19,839 nucleotides of DNA from CAYFSC01 sp964345695 (GTDB lineage Bacteria > Bacteroidota > Rhodothermia > Rhodothermales > Salinibacteraceae): assembly GCA_964345695.1 (NCBI GenBank), contig CAYFSC010000040.1, forward strand, positions 1 through 19,839, given 5' to 3'. The notes beneath the pieces were generated by a model. It was not told the DNA's origin, did no database searches, and saw only the letters and a program-made list of their open reading frames with translations. The position numbers and the translations under genes were made by a program. How positions within the stretch are numbered: position 1 is the first letter of the stretch; the number at the start of each line of letters is the position of its first letter. Shown one piece after another: positions 7,574 through 14,744 of this stretch.

Positions 7574-7948
7574 ATGAAGCATGAGATTGAGGACCAAAAC
7601 GGAACTGTGGTCGTGCGTCTGAAGGGCGAGATGGACGGGCGCGCCGGCGACGTGCAGCTGTTCGATGCGCTCCACCGCCAACTCGGCGCAGGGCGACGCC
7701 GCTTCGTGCTCGACCTGGCGGCAATCGACCGGATGGATGCCGTGGGCCTCGGCGTGGCGCTCACCGCTCTCGTTATCGTGCGCAACGGCAGCGGCGAGCT
7801 CGTGGCAGCCCGCCCGCCCGACTTCGTCACCTCGCTGCTTCTCATCACCCGGATGCGCGACACGCTGCCCACCGCCGACACGGTCGACGGGGCCGTGCAG
7901 CGCCTGGAGACACAGGCGGGGGCGCCCTCGCCTGGCCCCGGTCCGTGA
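7574..7948 (+). CDS. STAS-domain protein lacking the usual phospho-acceptor serine
   Basis: A 124-residue single STAS domain, the fold of anti-sigma factor antagonists such as SpoIIAA. The pattern is recognisable: a short N-terminal strand pair (TVVVRLKGEMDGRAG), FVLDLAAIDRMDAVGLGVAL (44-63), and a C-terminal helix. In classic antagonists the conserved turn reads Asp-Ser-Ser/Thr-Gly and the first Ser is phosphorylated; here it reads Asp55-Ala56-Val57-Gly58. It may act without phosphorylation, or serve another STAS role such as a scaffold. The tail is Pro/Gly-rich. It lies 90 bp behind secF and is followed by a strong terminator, so it may be the last gene of the secDF transcript. No cognate anti-sigma kinase is visible nearby. 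Confidence 0.85.
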   Translation: MKHEIEDQNGTVVVRLKGEMDGRAGDVQLFDALHRQLGAGRRRFVLDLAAIDRMDAVGLGVALTALVIVRNGSGELVAARPPDFVTSLLLITRMRDTLPTADTVDGAVQRLETQAGAPSPGPGP

Positions 7949-7954
7949 TCCAAG

Positions 7955-7996
7955 GAAGCGGCCCCGAACGGAGGCCCGTTCTTCCGCTTCTCTTTT
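7955..7996 (+). terminator. Rho-independent terminator after the STAS gene
   Basis: GAAGCGG (7955-7961) pairs with CCGCTTC (7984-7990). An inner GAACGG/CCGTTC stem and a short loop lie within, and TCTTTT follows. It begins 7 bases after the STAS stop and should separate the secDF-STAS transcript from purA. Confidence 0.8.
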
Positions 7997-8089
7997 CACA
8001 GCACCATCCGCCGCCGGGGGCGTGCGCGACGCTTCCGTCTGCCTTCCGGACTGCCTTCTGTTTTTCTTGCCAATCGAACCCGACTGTTT

Positions 8090-9409
8090 ATGCCTGTATC
8101 AATCGTCATTGGAAGCCAATGGGGGGATGAGGGAAAAGGAAAAGTCGTCGACCTCCTCAGCCCGGAGATGGACGTGGTTGCCCGTTACCAAGGGGGGGCC
8201 AATGCCGGACATACCATTTGTTGGGAGAACGACGACGGCACCGAAGAGGAATTTGTCCTCCACCTCGTGCCGAGTGGCATCTTTCACGACGGGGTTACGT
8301 GCGTGATTGGTAACGGCGTGGTGCTCGATCCCGAGGCGGTGCTCGAAGAGATCGAAAAGATTGAGAGCCTGGGCGTCAATGTCGAGGGACGGCTCAAGAT
8401 CTCTCACAATGCCCACCTCATCATGCCCCACCACAAGGCCATCGAGCAGGCGCAGGAGCAGGCGCGCAGCGACGCCGACGACAACGACGCCATCGGCACG
8501 ACGGGGCGCGGCATCGGCCCGGCCTACACCGACAAGTTTGCGCGAACGGGCATTCGCGTCGTCGACCTGCTCGACCGCGACGTGCTGCGCAACAAGCTGC
8601 GCCGCGCCATGGAGGAGAAAAATCAGATTCTGAAGCACGTACACGACGCTGATGTGCTCGACGTCGACGCCATCGTCGAGAAGTACGTCGCGTTCGATCA
8701 GCGCATCGACCCGTACGTGACGGACACGGCCGAGTACCTGACCGATCAGCTGGGGGCGGGCAAGCACGTTCTGGCCGAAGGCGCACAGGGCTCGCTGCTC
8801 GATGTCGACTTCGGCAGCTACCCGTACGTCACCTCCAGCCATCCCACGGCCGGCGGCTGCTGCACGGGGCTCGGCGTGCCGCCCACGTCGGTCAACCGCG
8901 TGATCGGCATCGCCAAGGCCTATTGCACGCGCGTCGGCAACGGTCCCTTCCCGACCGAGCTCGACAATGAGGCGGGCGAGCGGCTGCGGCGTGTCGGGAA
9001 AGAGTTCGGCGCCACGACCGGGCGGCCTCGCCGCTGCGGCTGGCTCGACCTCGTGGCTCTGCGCTACACAAGTCGCATCAACGGCTTCAACGAGCTCGTC
9101 ATCACCAAGCTCGACGTGCTCTCGGGCATGGACGAGCTCAAGGTGTGCACCCAGTACCGCTACGACGGCAAGGTAACGCGCCGCTTCCCGAGCGAATCCC
9201 AGACACTCGAAAAGGTCGAGCCCATCTACGAAACCCTGCCCGGCTGGGAGGAAGACGTCTCCTCCATCCGGCACTTCGCTGAGCTGCCGTCTACGGCTCG
9301 GGACTATCTGGCCTTCATCGCCGAGTACCTGGACGTCGACATCAGCATGACGTCGATCGGTCCGAAGCGCGGCGAGATCATCACCGACATGCGCCCCGCG
9401 GTCGCGTAG
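8090..9409 (+). CDS. purA: Adenylosuccinate synthetase
   Basis: Makes adenylosuccinate from IMP, aspartate and GTP, the first committed step from IMP to AMP, in the cytoplasm. The 439-residue protein has the family's usual length and motifs. GSQWGDEGKGK (8-18) contains the catalytic Asp13. GANAGHT carries the catalytic His41. GTTGRGIGPAYTDK is the central GTP/IMP loop, and TTGRPRRCGW is the C-terminal aspartate/IMP-binding signature. Residues 45-55 carry a short acidic insertion (ENDDGTEEEF). The ATG at 8090 is followed directly by the conserved VSIVIGSQWGDEG start. It is preceded by the terminator at 7955-7996, so it has its own promoter; none was recognised. The stop codon lies inside a 14-bp tandem duplication. 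Confidence 0.97.
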   Translation: MPVSIVIGSQWGDEGKGKVVDLLSPEMDVVARYQGGANAGHTICWENDDGTEEEFVLHLVPSGIFHDGVTCVIGNGVVLDPEAVLEEIEKIESLGVNVEGRLKISHNAHLIMPHHKAIEQAQEQARSDADDNDAIGTTGRGIGPAYTDKFARTGIRVVDLLDRDVLRNKLRRAMEEKNQILKHVHDADVLDVDAIVEKYVAFDQRIDPYVTDTAEYLTDQLGAGKHVLAEGAQGSLLDVDFGSYPYVTSSHPTAGGCCTGLGVPPTSVNRVIGIAKAYCTRVGNGPFPTELDNEAGERLRRVGKEFGATTGRPRRCGWLDLVALRYTSRINGFNELVITKLDVLSGMDELKVCTQYRYDGKVTRRFPSESQTLEKVEPIYETLPGWEEDVSSIRHFAELPSTARDYLAFIAEYLDVDISMTSIGPKRGEIITDMRPAVA

Positions 9410-9424
9410 TCGCGGTCGCGTAGT
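9397..9424. repeat. 14-bp tandem duplication spanning the purA stop
   Basis: The unit CGCGGTCGCGTAGT occurs twice head-to-tail (9397-9410 and 9411-9424). The first copy contains the purA stop TAG at 9407-9409, and the second puts another TAG just behind it. The arrangement resembles the 15-bp repeats over the dapA stop. Confidence 0.85.
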
Positions 9425-9612
9425 CGTCGATCGGACCGTGCACGCCCCGCGACGTCCGACGACTCCGAGGTTCGGATTCGGGGGGCAGCGGCCTTCCGCT
9501 TTTCGGAGAGACCGGATGAAGACGTCGTCGGGGTCTCCGTGGGTAGAGGGCCTGGACCGTTCCGCGGGCAGGCGACCGTTCTCCATTCGATTCTCGACAT
9601 CCGACACTGGAC

Positions 9613-11007
9613 ATGCGCGCCTATCGGTGGTCGGTACGGCTGAAGCTGGGCCTCATCGTGTTTGCAGGGGGCATCGCGCTTGCGTCGCTCTGGTACACCC
9701 ATCGCCTGGTCGATCGCCTGCGCGACCGTGAGCAGGTCATGATCCAACTGTGGGCCGATGCGCAGGAGCAGGTTGCCAAGATCCAGTACCAGTCGTTCAA
9801 CCCGCATCGTGAGGAACTGCGCCGGCTGGACGCCTACCTGCGCCGTCTGCAGCAGCAACAGCGGCTGCTGTCTGGCCCGTCGATGCCCGACACCACGCTG
9901 GACGCGTTTCGGGAGGCCGTGCAGTGGGCGCAGACGATGCCGCCCACAGGCGAGCTCAACTTCGTGCTGAACGAAATTCTGGAGCCGAATCCGTTCCGGA
10001 TCCCGGCCATCATCACCGACTCGCTGACGCAGGAGCCGTTCTTTTGGCGGAACGTGGACGTGCCCGACCGCGACTCGATGCGACGCCTGCCGCCGGAAGA
10101 CTCGGTACAGGCCATGCAGCGCCTCCACGCGCTGCGACGCGAGATGGATCAGAGCTTCGAGCCCATTCCCATCCGCCTCAACTTCACCGACGCCAGCGGA
10201 CTCCGGCAGCAGAGCCTCACGCAGTACGTTCACTACGACGAGTCATGGCTCATCAAAGAGCTGCAGGTCTTCCCGTGGGTGCAGCTGCTGTTCGTCGGGC
10301 TCTTCATTCTCGTCGGCTACTTCGGCTTCTCGTACGTCCGCCGCAGCGAGCAGAGCAGCCTGTGGGTGGGCATGGCCCGGGAGGCCGCCCATCAGTTGGG
10401 GACGCCCATCTCCAGCCTCATGGGATGGACGGAGCTCCTGCGCACGTCGGACCTCGACGCGATGCAGAAGAACGCCATCGACGAGATCGAAAACGACGTC
10501 GACCGCCTGCAGCGCGTTGCGAACCGGTTCTCCGACATCGGCTCCATGCCAAAGGTCGACCGGCAACCGCTGGCCCCGATCATCGAGCAAACGGCGACCT
10601 ACATTCGCCGCCGCATGCCGCAGCGCGGGGGACAGCACGTCACGCTCATGACCGACGTGCCCGACGATCTGAAGGCGCCGGTCAACGAAGAGCTCTTCGC
10701 CTGGGTCATCGAAAACCTTCTGAAGAACGCGCTCGACGCCATGGAGGACGACGAAGGACGCATTGAGGTAACGGCCGCGTTCGCCGGAGAAGACCTCCAC
10801 ATCGACGTTTCCGACACGGGATGCGGCATCGAGCGGCGCGAGTGGAAGAACGTCTTCCGGCCCGGGTTCAGCACGAAGAGGCGCGGATGGGGGTTGGGGC
10901 TCAGCCTGGCCAAGCGCGTCATCGAGGACTACCACAACGGTTCGCTCCGCATTCACGAGTCGACTGTGGGAGAAGGAACGACCTTTCGGATCGAGCTTCC
11001 CGCCTGA
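9613..11007 (+). CDS. Membrane sensor histidine kinase without an adjacent response regulator
   Basis: A 464-residue two-component kinase. Membrane segments at about 10-27 and 219-240 bracket a roughly 190-residue periplasmic domain with no recognised fold (coiled-coil-like at 30-88). The cytoplasmic part follows closely, with no HAMP or PAS domain. The phospho-acceptor box is EAAHQLGTPISSLMGW with His260. The next residue is Gln rather than the usual Glu, a variant I associate with some Bacteroidota kinases. The ATP-binding domain shows the N box (ENLLKNALDAM, 367-377), G1 (DVSDTGCGI, 398-406) and G2 (GWGLGLSLAK, 425-434). No receiver gene lies within the window, so the partner is elsewhere. 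The start at 9613 gives a basic N-terminus ahead of the first membrane segment. Confidence 0.93.
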   Translation: MRAYRWSVRLKLGLIVFAGGIALASLWYTHRLVDRLRDREQVMIQLWADAQEQVAKIQYQSFNPHREELRRLDAYLRRLQQQQRLLSGPSMPDTTLDAFREAVQWAQTMPPTGELNFVLNEILEPNPFRIPAIITDSLTQEPFFWRNVDVPDRDSMRRLPPEDSVQAMQRLHALRREMDQSFEPIPIRLNFTDASGLRQQSLTQYVHYDESWLIKELQVFPWVQLLFVGLFILVGYFGFSYVRRSEQSSLWVGMAREAAHQLGTPISSLMGWTELLRTSDLDAMQKNAIDEIENDVDRLQRVANRFSDIGSMPKVDRQPLAPIIEQTATYIRRRMPQRGGQHVTLMTDVPDDLKAPVNEELFAWVIENLLKNALDAMEDDEGRIEVTAAFAGEDLHIDVSDTGCGIERREWKNVFRPGFSTKRRGWGLGLSLAKRVIEDYHNGSLRIHESTVGEGTTFRIELPA

Positions 11008-11334
11008 CCCACGTGCAGGACCCTGGCGAGAGGGCGGCAGAGGGGAAAGTGTGTCTGTGACGTTGACGAGAAGGCAGAGTCGCGGGCCGCAAACAGTCCG
11101 CCAAACAGGTTCTCATGGGCGGACGCTCATACGCAATGTAGCCGTTCCTGTCGTGGGACCCCGCAACTGCGCTACGAGCCTGAACGCACGCCTCCACGTT
11201 CCGTCTCCCCGATTCTTCGGAAGAGGGGAACGCATCGCTCGTCGAATGCTGCTCTCCACGCACGCCGGGGCGCCCCGACGATCAAGGCCCACGCCCGCGG
11301 ACCGGTCGCCCGACATTGCACGTTGCAGTGCGTG
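11008..11334. other. 327-bp convergent intergenic region
   Basis: This lies between the plus-strand kinase gene and the minus-strand sigma-like gene, which end towards each other. I see no gene with credible protein character. There is a GC-only near-palindrome around 11266-11283 and a small GCAC/GTGC hairpin near 11322, neither with a T run. Termination on both sides is therefore not explained by an obvious intrinsic terminator. Confidence 0.5.
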
Positions 11335-12606
11335 TTAGAGGTCGAGACGGGCGCGCAACGTTTCGGGCGAAAGGTGCGGGGCGACGGCGAGGAGCAGATC
11401 GTCGCGATGCCGCCACAACACAACAGACTGATCGGCCTCCCGCCGGGTTACGGGCTGTCCTTGCTGCTCCAGTGTTCGGCGGGCGTCGATGTCGAGCTGC
11501 ACCGGATCGCCGATGCGGTCGAGGAGGGCGTAACTGTACGCGAACACCGTGATGCGACCGGTGTCGACCGAGTCGGCGTATAGAAGGGCCGGCACCTCCA
11601 GGCGGGGTCCTACCGTCAGGTGGGAGACGCCGACGAGCGAGGCGTTGCGGATGGAGGGGACGTTGACGCGGCGCTGCCATTCTTCGCGCAGCAGACGCAC
11701 CGCGTCGGCAGGCGTGTTGGTCTGGATGGGCGCCGACACCGCTCCCACCTGGCGTGCGGAGAAGGCGGTCAGGGTTGGGTCGGGCTCGGGCGAGGGCGAG
11801 AAGGCCAGTGTGAAGACGTATGCAGCCGCGCCCAGAAGCAGAATCGACAGCGCGCCGAACAGAATGCGTCGCCACGAGAGTTTGGTCTCCGCCGCGGCAG
11901 CGGAGGAGCGTGAGGCGGACTGGGGGCGAGTCGACGGAGCGAAGGCCTTGGCCTCTTGCTGGTCGGCCTCTTGCTGTTCGGCCTCCGGCTCCTCGTCTTC
12001 CGATTCACGCGCGGCGGCCTCGCGGAGGAGGGCGGCGACGTCCGATCGGAGCGACGTCGGGGCGGGGTGCGTGTCGGAGGCGAGGTGGTCGCGCAGGGTG
12101 TCGTGCAGGATCTCCTCCGTGAGGGCGGTGTCGGCCAGCATGCGCTCCGGCCCGGCCAGTAGGTCGCGCAGGGCGGCGCGGAGGGATTCCCAGGCGGCGT
12201 CCCGCTCCTTGCGGGCCGTCTCCGGAGCGACGTCGAGCGCCTGCGCCAGCGCGGCATCGTCGAGGGTCAGCATCACGTCGAGCGTCAGGATCATGCGCTC
12301 GTGGGAGGCGCAGGTGGCAAAGGCAACGGGCACCACGCGCTCCGCCGTCTGCCGGGCGGCGGAGCGGCGGAGCGAGGGCGTACGGCCCTCGTCGTTCTGA
12401 CGCGCGGCGTAGGCTGCCAGCAGGCGACGGATCATCCACGAGCGGGTTTCGTCGGGCCGCTCGTCCGGCGGGACCTCCGTTGCTCGGCGGTAGGCCTCGG
12501 CCACGAGCGCCTCGGCGCGTTCGGGGCCTACGAGCACGTACGCCAGGGCGTAGAGATCGTCGAGATGCTGCGTGAGCGGGCGGGAAGAAGAGTCGGGCTC
12601 GGGCAT
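11335..12606 (-). CDS. Membrane-tethered sigma-factor-like protein with an anti-sigma-like C-terminal domain
   Basis: A 423-residue protein in four parts. Residues 12-68 resemble ECF sigma region 2 (HLDDLYALAYVLVG then RAEALVAEAYRRAT and ETRSWMIRRLL). Residues 100-148 resemble region 4 with a helix-turn-helix-like layout (LTLDDAALAQALDVAPETARKERDAAWESL). Residues 196-240 are an acidic Glu/Gln then Ser/Ala linker. A single membrane segment (247-268) follows, then an extracytoplasmic domain (280-423). Its end (VVLWRHRDDLLLAVAPHLSPETL) recalls the C-terminal domain of membrane anti-sigma factors. Sigma and anti-sigma parts in one chain would be unusual. The sigma parts are degenerate, so it may no longer direct transcription. 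The start lies 6 bp behind the SAM hydrolase stop, implying co-translation. Confidence 0.7.
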   Translation of the reverse strand: MPEPDSSSRPLTQHLDDLYALAYVLVGPERAEALVAEAYRRATEVPPDERPDETRSWMIRRLLAAYAARQNDEGRTPSLRRSAARQTAERVVPVAFATCASHERMILTLDVMLTLDDAALAQALDVAPETARKERDAAWESLRAALRDLLAGPERMLADTALTEEILHDTLRDHLASDTHPAPTSLRSDVAALLREAAARESEDEEPEAEQQEADQQEAKAFAPSTRPQSASRSSAAAAETKLSWRRILFGALSILLLGAAAYVFTLAFSPSPEPDPTLTAFSARQVGAVSAPIQTNTPADAVRLLREEWQRRVNVPSIRNASLVGVSHLTVGPRLEVPALLYADSVDTGRITVFAYSYALLDRIGDPVQLDIDARRTLEQQGQPVTRREADQSVVLWRHRDDLLLAVAPHLSPETLRARLDL

Positions 12607-12612
12607 GAACAG

Positions 12613-13434
12613 CTACGGCCGGGACGAGGGAAACGTCAGCTTCACAGAATCGCCTTTGCGAATGTCAAGCCGCTCCGCCGCGTTCCCAGCGTTGACGGCC
12701 ACTTCCAAAAAACCGGTACTGCCAAACAAGAGAAGCGGTTCTTCCTCGGCCACGGCCCCGTAGGTAGCGTGCAGGCCTTCCAGGATGGTGCTGCCGGCGT
12801 AGCACTTCACCGCCGGGGTCTCGGGGGGGCCGTCGAGGGCGTCGGCGGCGGGCGTGTCGGCGAGGGTATCGCGGCGGATGTTGGTGATGCAGTTGCCGAA
12901 GCGGTCCACGTGGATGATCTGTCCCTCCACTGCGTGCTCGTCGGCGATGGGCAGCGCCCAGCGGAGAGGCTGGAGCGTGTCGATGGGCGAGCCGACGTCT
13001 GCGAGCGAGCGCCCAGCGGCAAGGTGCGCCGCCACGGGGGCGAAGATGTCGCGGCCGTGGAAGGTGGTGCTGGGATTCGGCGAGCGCCACACGTCCGGGG
13101 TGTCCAGTTCCACCATGGCCTCCGGACTCGCGTCATCGAGCACGAGCGGGAAGACCCCGTTGTCGGGCCCTACGAACCACTGGTCGGTGTGCCGTACCGC
13201 CACGGCGCGCCGCTCGGTGCCCACGCCAGGATCGACCACCACCAGGTGCACGGTGCCGTCTGGCACGTAGGGTACGGCGGTGCGCAGGACGAATGCCGCC
13301 TCCATCACATCCTGCGGACTGATCTCGTGGGTCACGTCCACAAACGTTGCCGCCGGATGGATGTCGAGCATGACGCCTTTCATGGCCGCCACGTAGGCAT
13401 CCTGCGTTCCAAAGTCTGTCGTCAGTGTAATCAT
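12613..13434 (-). CDS. S-adenosyl-L-methionine hydrolase (adenosine-forming), DUF62 family
   Basis: Members of this family split SAM into adenosine and methionine using an activated water; fluorinases and chlorinases are relatives. The 273-residue protein shows ITLTTDFGTQDAYVAAMKG (2-20, SAM-binding Asp7), VVDPGVGTERRAV (66-78), GPDNGVF (89-95), FHGRDIFAPVAAHLA (125-139) and IIHVDRFGNCITNI (173-186). The Asp-Arg-His triad described for archaeal hydrolases is present as D68, R75 and H126, which favours hydrolase over halogenase. The frame is open to an ATG at 13488, but family similarity begins at MITLTTDFG, so 13434 is preferred. A promoter-like element just upstream would leave no leader for the longer form. 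It is the first gene of a two-gene operon with the sigma-like protein. Confidence 0.92.
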   Translation of the reverse strand: MITLTTDFGTQDAYVAAMKGVMLDIHPAATFVDVTHEISPQDVMEAAFVLRTAVPYVPDGTVHLVVVDPGVGTERRAVAVRHTDQWFVGPDNGVFPLVLDDASPEAMVELDTPDVWRSPNPSTTFHGRDIFAPVAAHLAAGRSLADVGSPIDTLQPLRWALPIADEHAVEGQIIHVDRFGNCITNIRRDTLADTPAADALDGPPETPAVKCYAGSTILEGLHATYGAVAEEEPLLLFGSTGFLEVAVNAGNAAERLDIRKGDSVKLTFPSSRP

Positions 13435-13495
13435 GCGCGGGAAGCGTTCCTCATCAGAAACCGAAACGGGGTTCGTTGGGTCAGGCACTGCACAC

Positions 13496-13525
13496 CGAAC
13501 ATACGAAGCCGCACCGCCGATTCAC
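13496..13525 (-). promoter_or_regulatory. Candidate promoter for the SAM hydrolase operon
   Basis: Minus-strand TATGTTCG (one mismatch to TAnnTTTG) lies 19 bp after GTG (one mismatch to TTG). It would begin transcription about 55 bases ahead of the ATG at 13434, in the divergent region shared with the GbsR-type gene. Confidence 0.4.
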
Positions 13526-13646
13526 AGCAGACCCCGTAGGGCTTCATACACTTCGGAAACAATGGGGAGGGGCGCCGGAGTTTCCTACTTGTGTTCTGAA
13601 CGTCGAATTCCGGGCGGCAAACTCCCCGCGGCTTCCTTCGTGCCTT

Positions 13647-14315
13647 ATGTCCGAAACCAATCCCACTTCGTCCGATTCGCCCGCGGGCAAGGATCAGAAA
13701 TCGTCCGGGTCCCCTCCCGAGCCGTCGCCCTACGACTCAGAAGCCCTGGGCGACCGACACGAGGAGGCGGTCGACCGGTTTGTCGACTTCTGGGGCGAGA
13801 TGGCCTCCACCTGGGGCATCAACCGGACGATGGCCCAGATCCATGCGCTGCTTTACTGCACCGAGGCACCGCTCAACACGGACGACATTATGAAGCGGCT
13901 GGACATCAGCCGGGGCAACGCCAACATGAACCTGCGGTCGCTGACCGACTGGAATCTCGTGCAGAAAACGAAGCAGCCTCACTCGCGCAAGGACTTCTAC
14001 CTCGCCGAGAAAGATGTCTGGCGGATTACCACGCGCATCATCAAAGAGCGCGAGCGGCGGGAGTTGCACCCGGTCAAAGACCAGCTTCGCGAGTGTGCTG
14101 ATCTGCTGGTCGAAGACGACGAAGCCCTCGACGACCGCCCGAAAGCCGACCGCGTCTTGCACCAGCGGCTCAGCAACCTCATCGAGTTGATGGACGTGTT
14201 CCAGGGCTTCTCGGAGGCTCTGCTTCCCCTGGTGCAGCGGCGCAACGTCTCGACGATCCGGCACCTCATCAGCGTCGTCCGGTCGTTGGATGACGCCTCC
14301 CCGTCCGACGCGTAG
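13647..14315 (+). CDS. GbsR-type MarR-fold transcriptional regulator
   Basis: A 222-residue DNA-binding protein of the GbsR family (named for the Bacillus glycine-betaine regulator). After a disordered Ser/Pro-rich N-terminus (1-35), the conserved FVDFWGEMASTWGINRTMAQIHALLY block (45-70) leads into a winged helix. The recognition region is DDIMKRLDISRGNANMNLRSLTDWNLV (79-105). The C-terminal half is helical and probably dimerises. A choline or betaine role would suit a halophile but is inference; no osmolyte genes are adjacent. The ATG at 13647 is used because the upstream frame has no family character. It is divergent from the SAM hydrolase (212 bp apart) and 4 bp ahead of the YraN gene, with which it is probably co-transcribed. 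Confidence 0.9.
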   Translation: MSETNPTSSDSPAGKDQKSSGSPPEPSPYDSEALGDRHEEAVDRFVDFWGEMASTWGINRTMAQIHALLYCTEAPLNTDDIMKRLDISRGNANMNLRSLTDWNLVQKTKQPHSRKDFYLAEKDVWRITTRIIKERERRELHPVKDQLRECADLLVEDDEALDDRPKADRVLHQRLSNLIELMDVFQGFSEALLPLVQRRNVSTIRHLISVVRSLDDASPSDA

Positions 14316-14319
14316 CGCT

Positions 14320-14700
14320 ATGGCCTCCTCCCGGCAAATTGGCGACAAGGGCGAAGCGGCCGCAGCTGACTTTCTGACGGCCGAGGGCTATCGCGTGATG
14401 GATCGCAACTACCACTTCGAGCACAACGAGCTCGACCTGGTGTGCTTCGACCCGGCGGCCAACGACGGACGCGGCGAGCTCGTCTTCGTGGAAGTGAAAA
14501 CGCGCTCCAGCCTCGGCTTCGGTGCCCCCGACGAGGCGGTGGATGCCGAAAAGCAGCAGAATCTCGCGGAAGCGGCGCGCGCCTATCTCTACGAACGACA
14601 GCTGGAGGGCGCTCCGGCCCGGTTCGACGTGGTCACGGTGCTGCTTCAGCAAAACAAGCCGCCGGAGATCGCGCACCATCCGAACGCCTTTCTGCCCTGA
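14320..14700 (+). CDS. YraN/UPF0102 family nuclease-like protein
   Basis: A 126-residue member of the UPF0102 (YraN) family, which has a restriction-endonuclease-like fold related to Holliday-junction resolvases. Its cellular role is not settled. Family landmarks are GDKGEAAAADFL (8-19), GYRVMDRNYHFEHNELDLV (23-41) and LVFVEVKTRSS (54-64). The putative metal-binding set is Glu11, Asp39, Glu58 and Lys60, all present, so the nuclease core looks intact. An ATG at 14290 overlapping the GbsR gene would add ten residues without family similarity. The ATG at 14320 is preferred: it lies 4 bp after the preceding stop and begins with the family's typical start. Confidence 0.9.
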   Translation: MASSRQIGDKGEAAAADFLTAEGYRVMDRNYHFEHNELDLVCFDPAANDGRGELVFVEVKTRSSLGFGAPDEAVDAEKQQNLAEAARAYLYERQLEGAPARFDVVTVLLQQNKPPEIAHHPNAFLP

Positions 14701-14744
14701 GCCGGCGGGCCCTGCGCGGAGGAGCAGCATGGATCTGCCGCGGC

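Noticed and set aside
9495..9545. GGAGA...TCTCC pairing after purA as a terminator
   Set aside because: The stem is imperfect with a long loop, and no T run follows.
8099..9607. 502-codon minus-strand frame opposite purA
   Set aside because: It mirrors purA codons, has no family features, and no independent start signal was seen.
11322..11335. GCAC/GTGC hairpin at the end of the sigma-like gene as terminator
   Set aside because: The stem is only about four base pairs and no T run follows on either strand.
12301..13539. 412-codon plus-strand frame opposite the SAM hydrolase and sigma-like gene
   Set aside because: The minus-strand proteins have clear motifs and this frame has none.
13586..13593. 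TACTTGTG as a promoter for the GbsR-type gene
   Set aside because: One mismatch in the -7 element and no TTG at the right distance; too weak to call.
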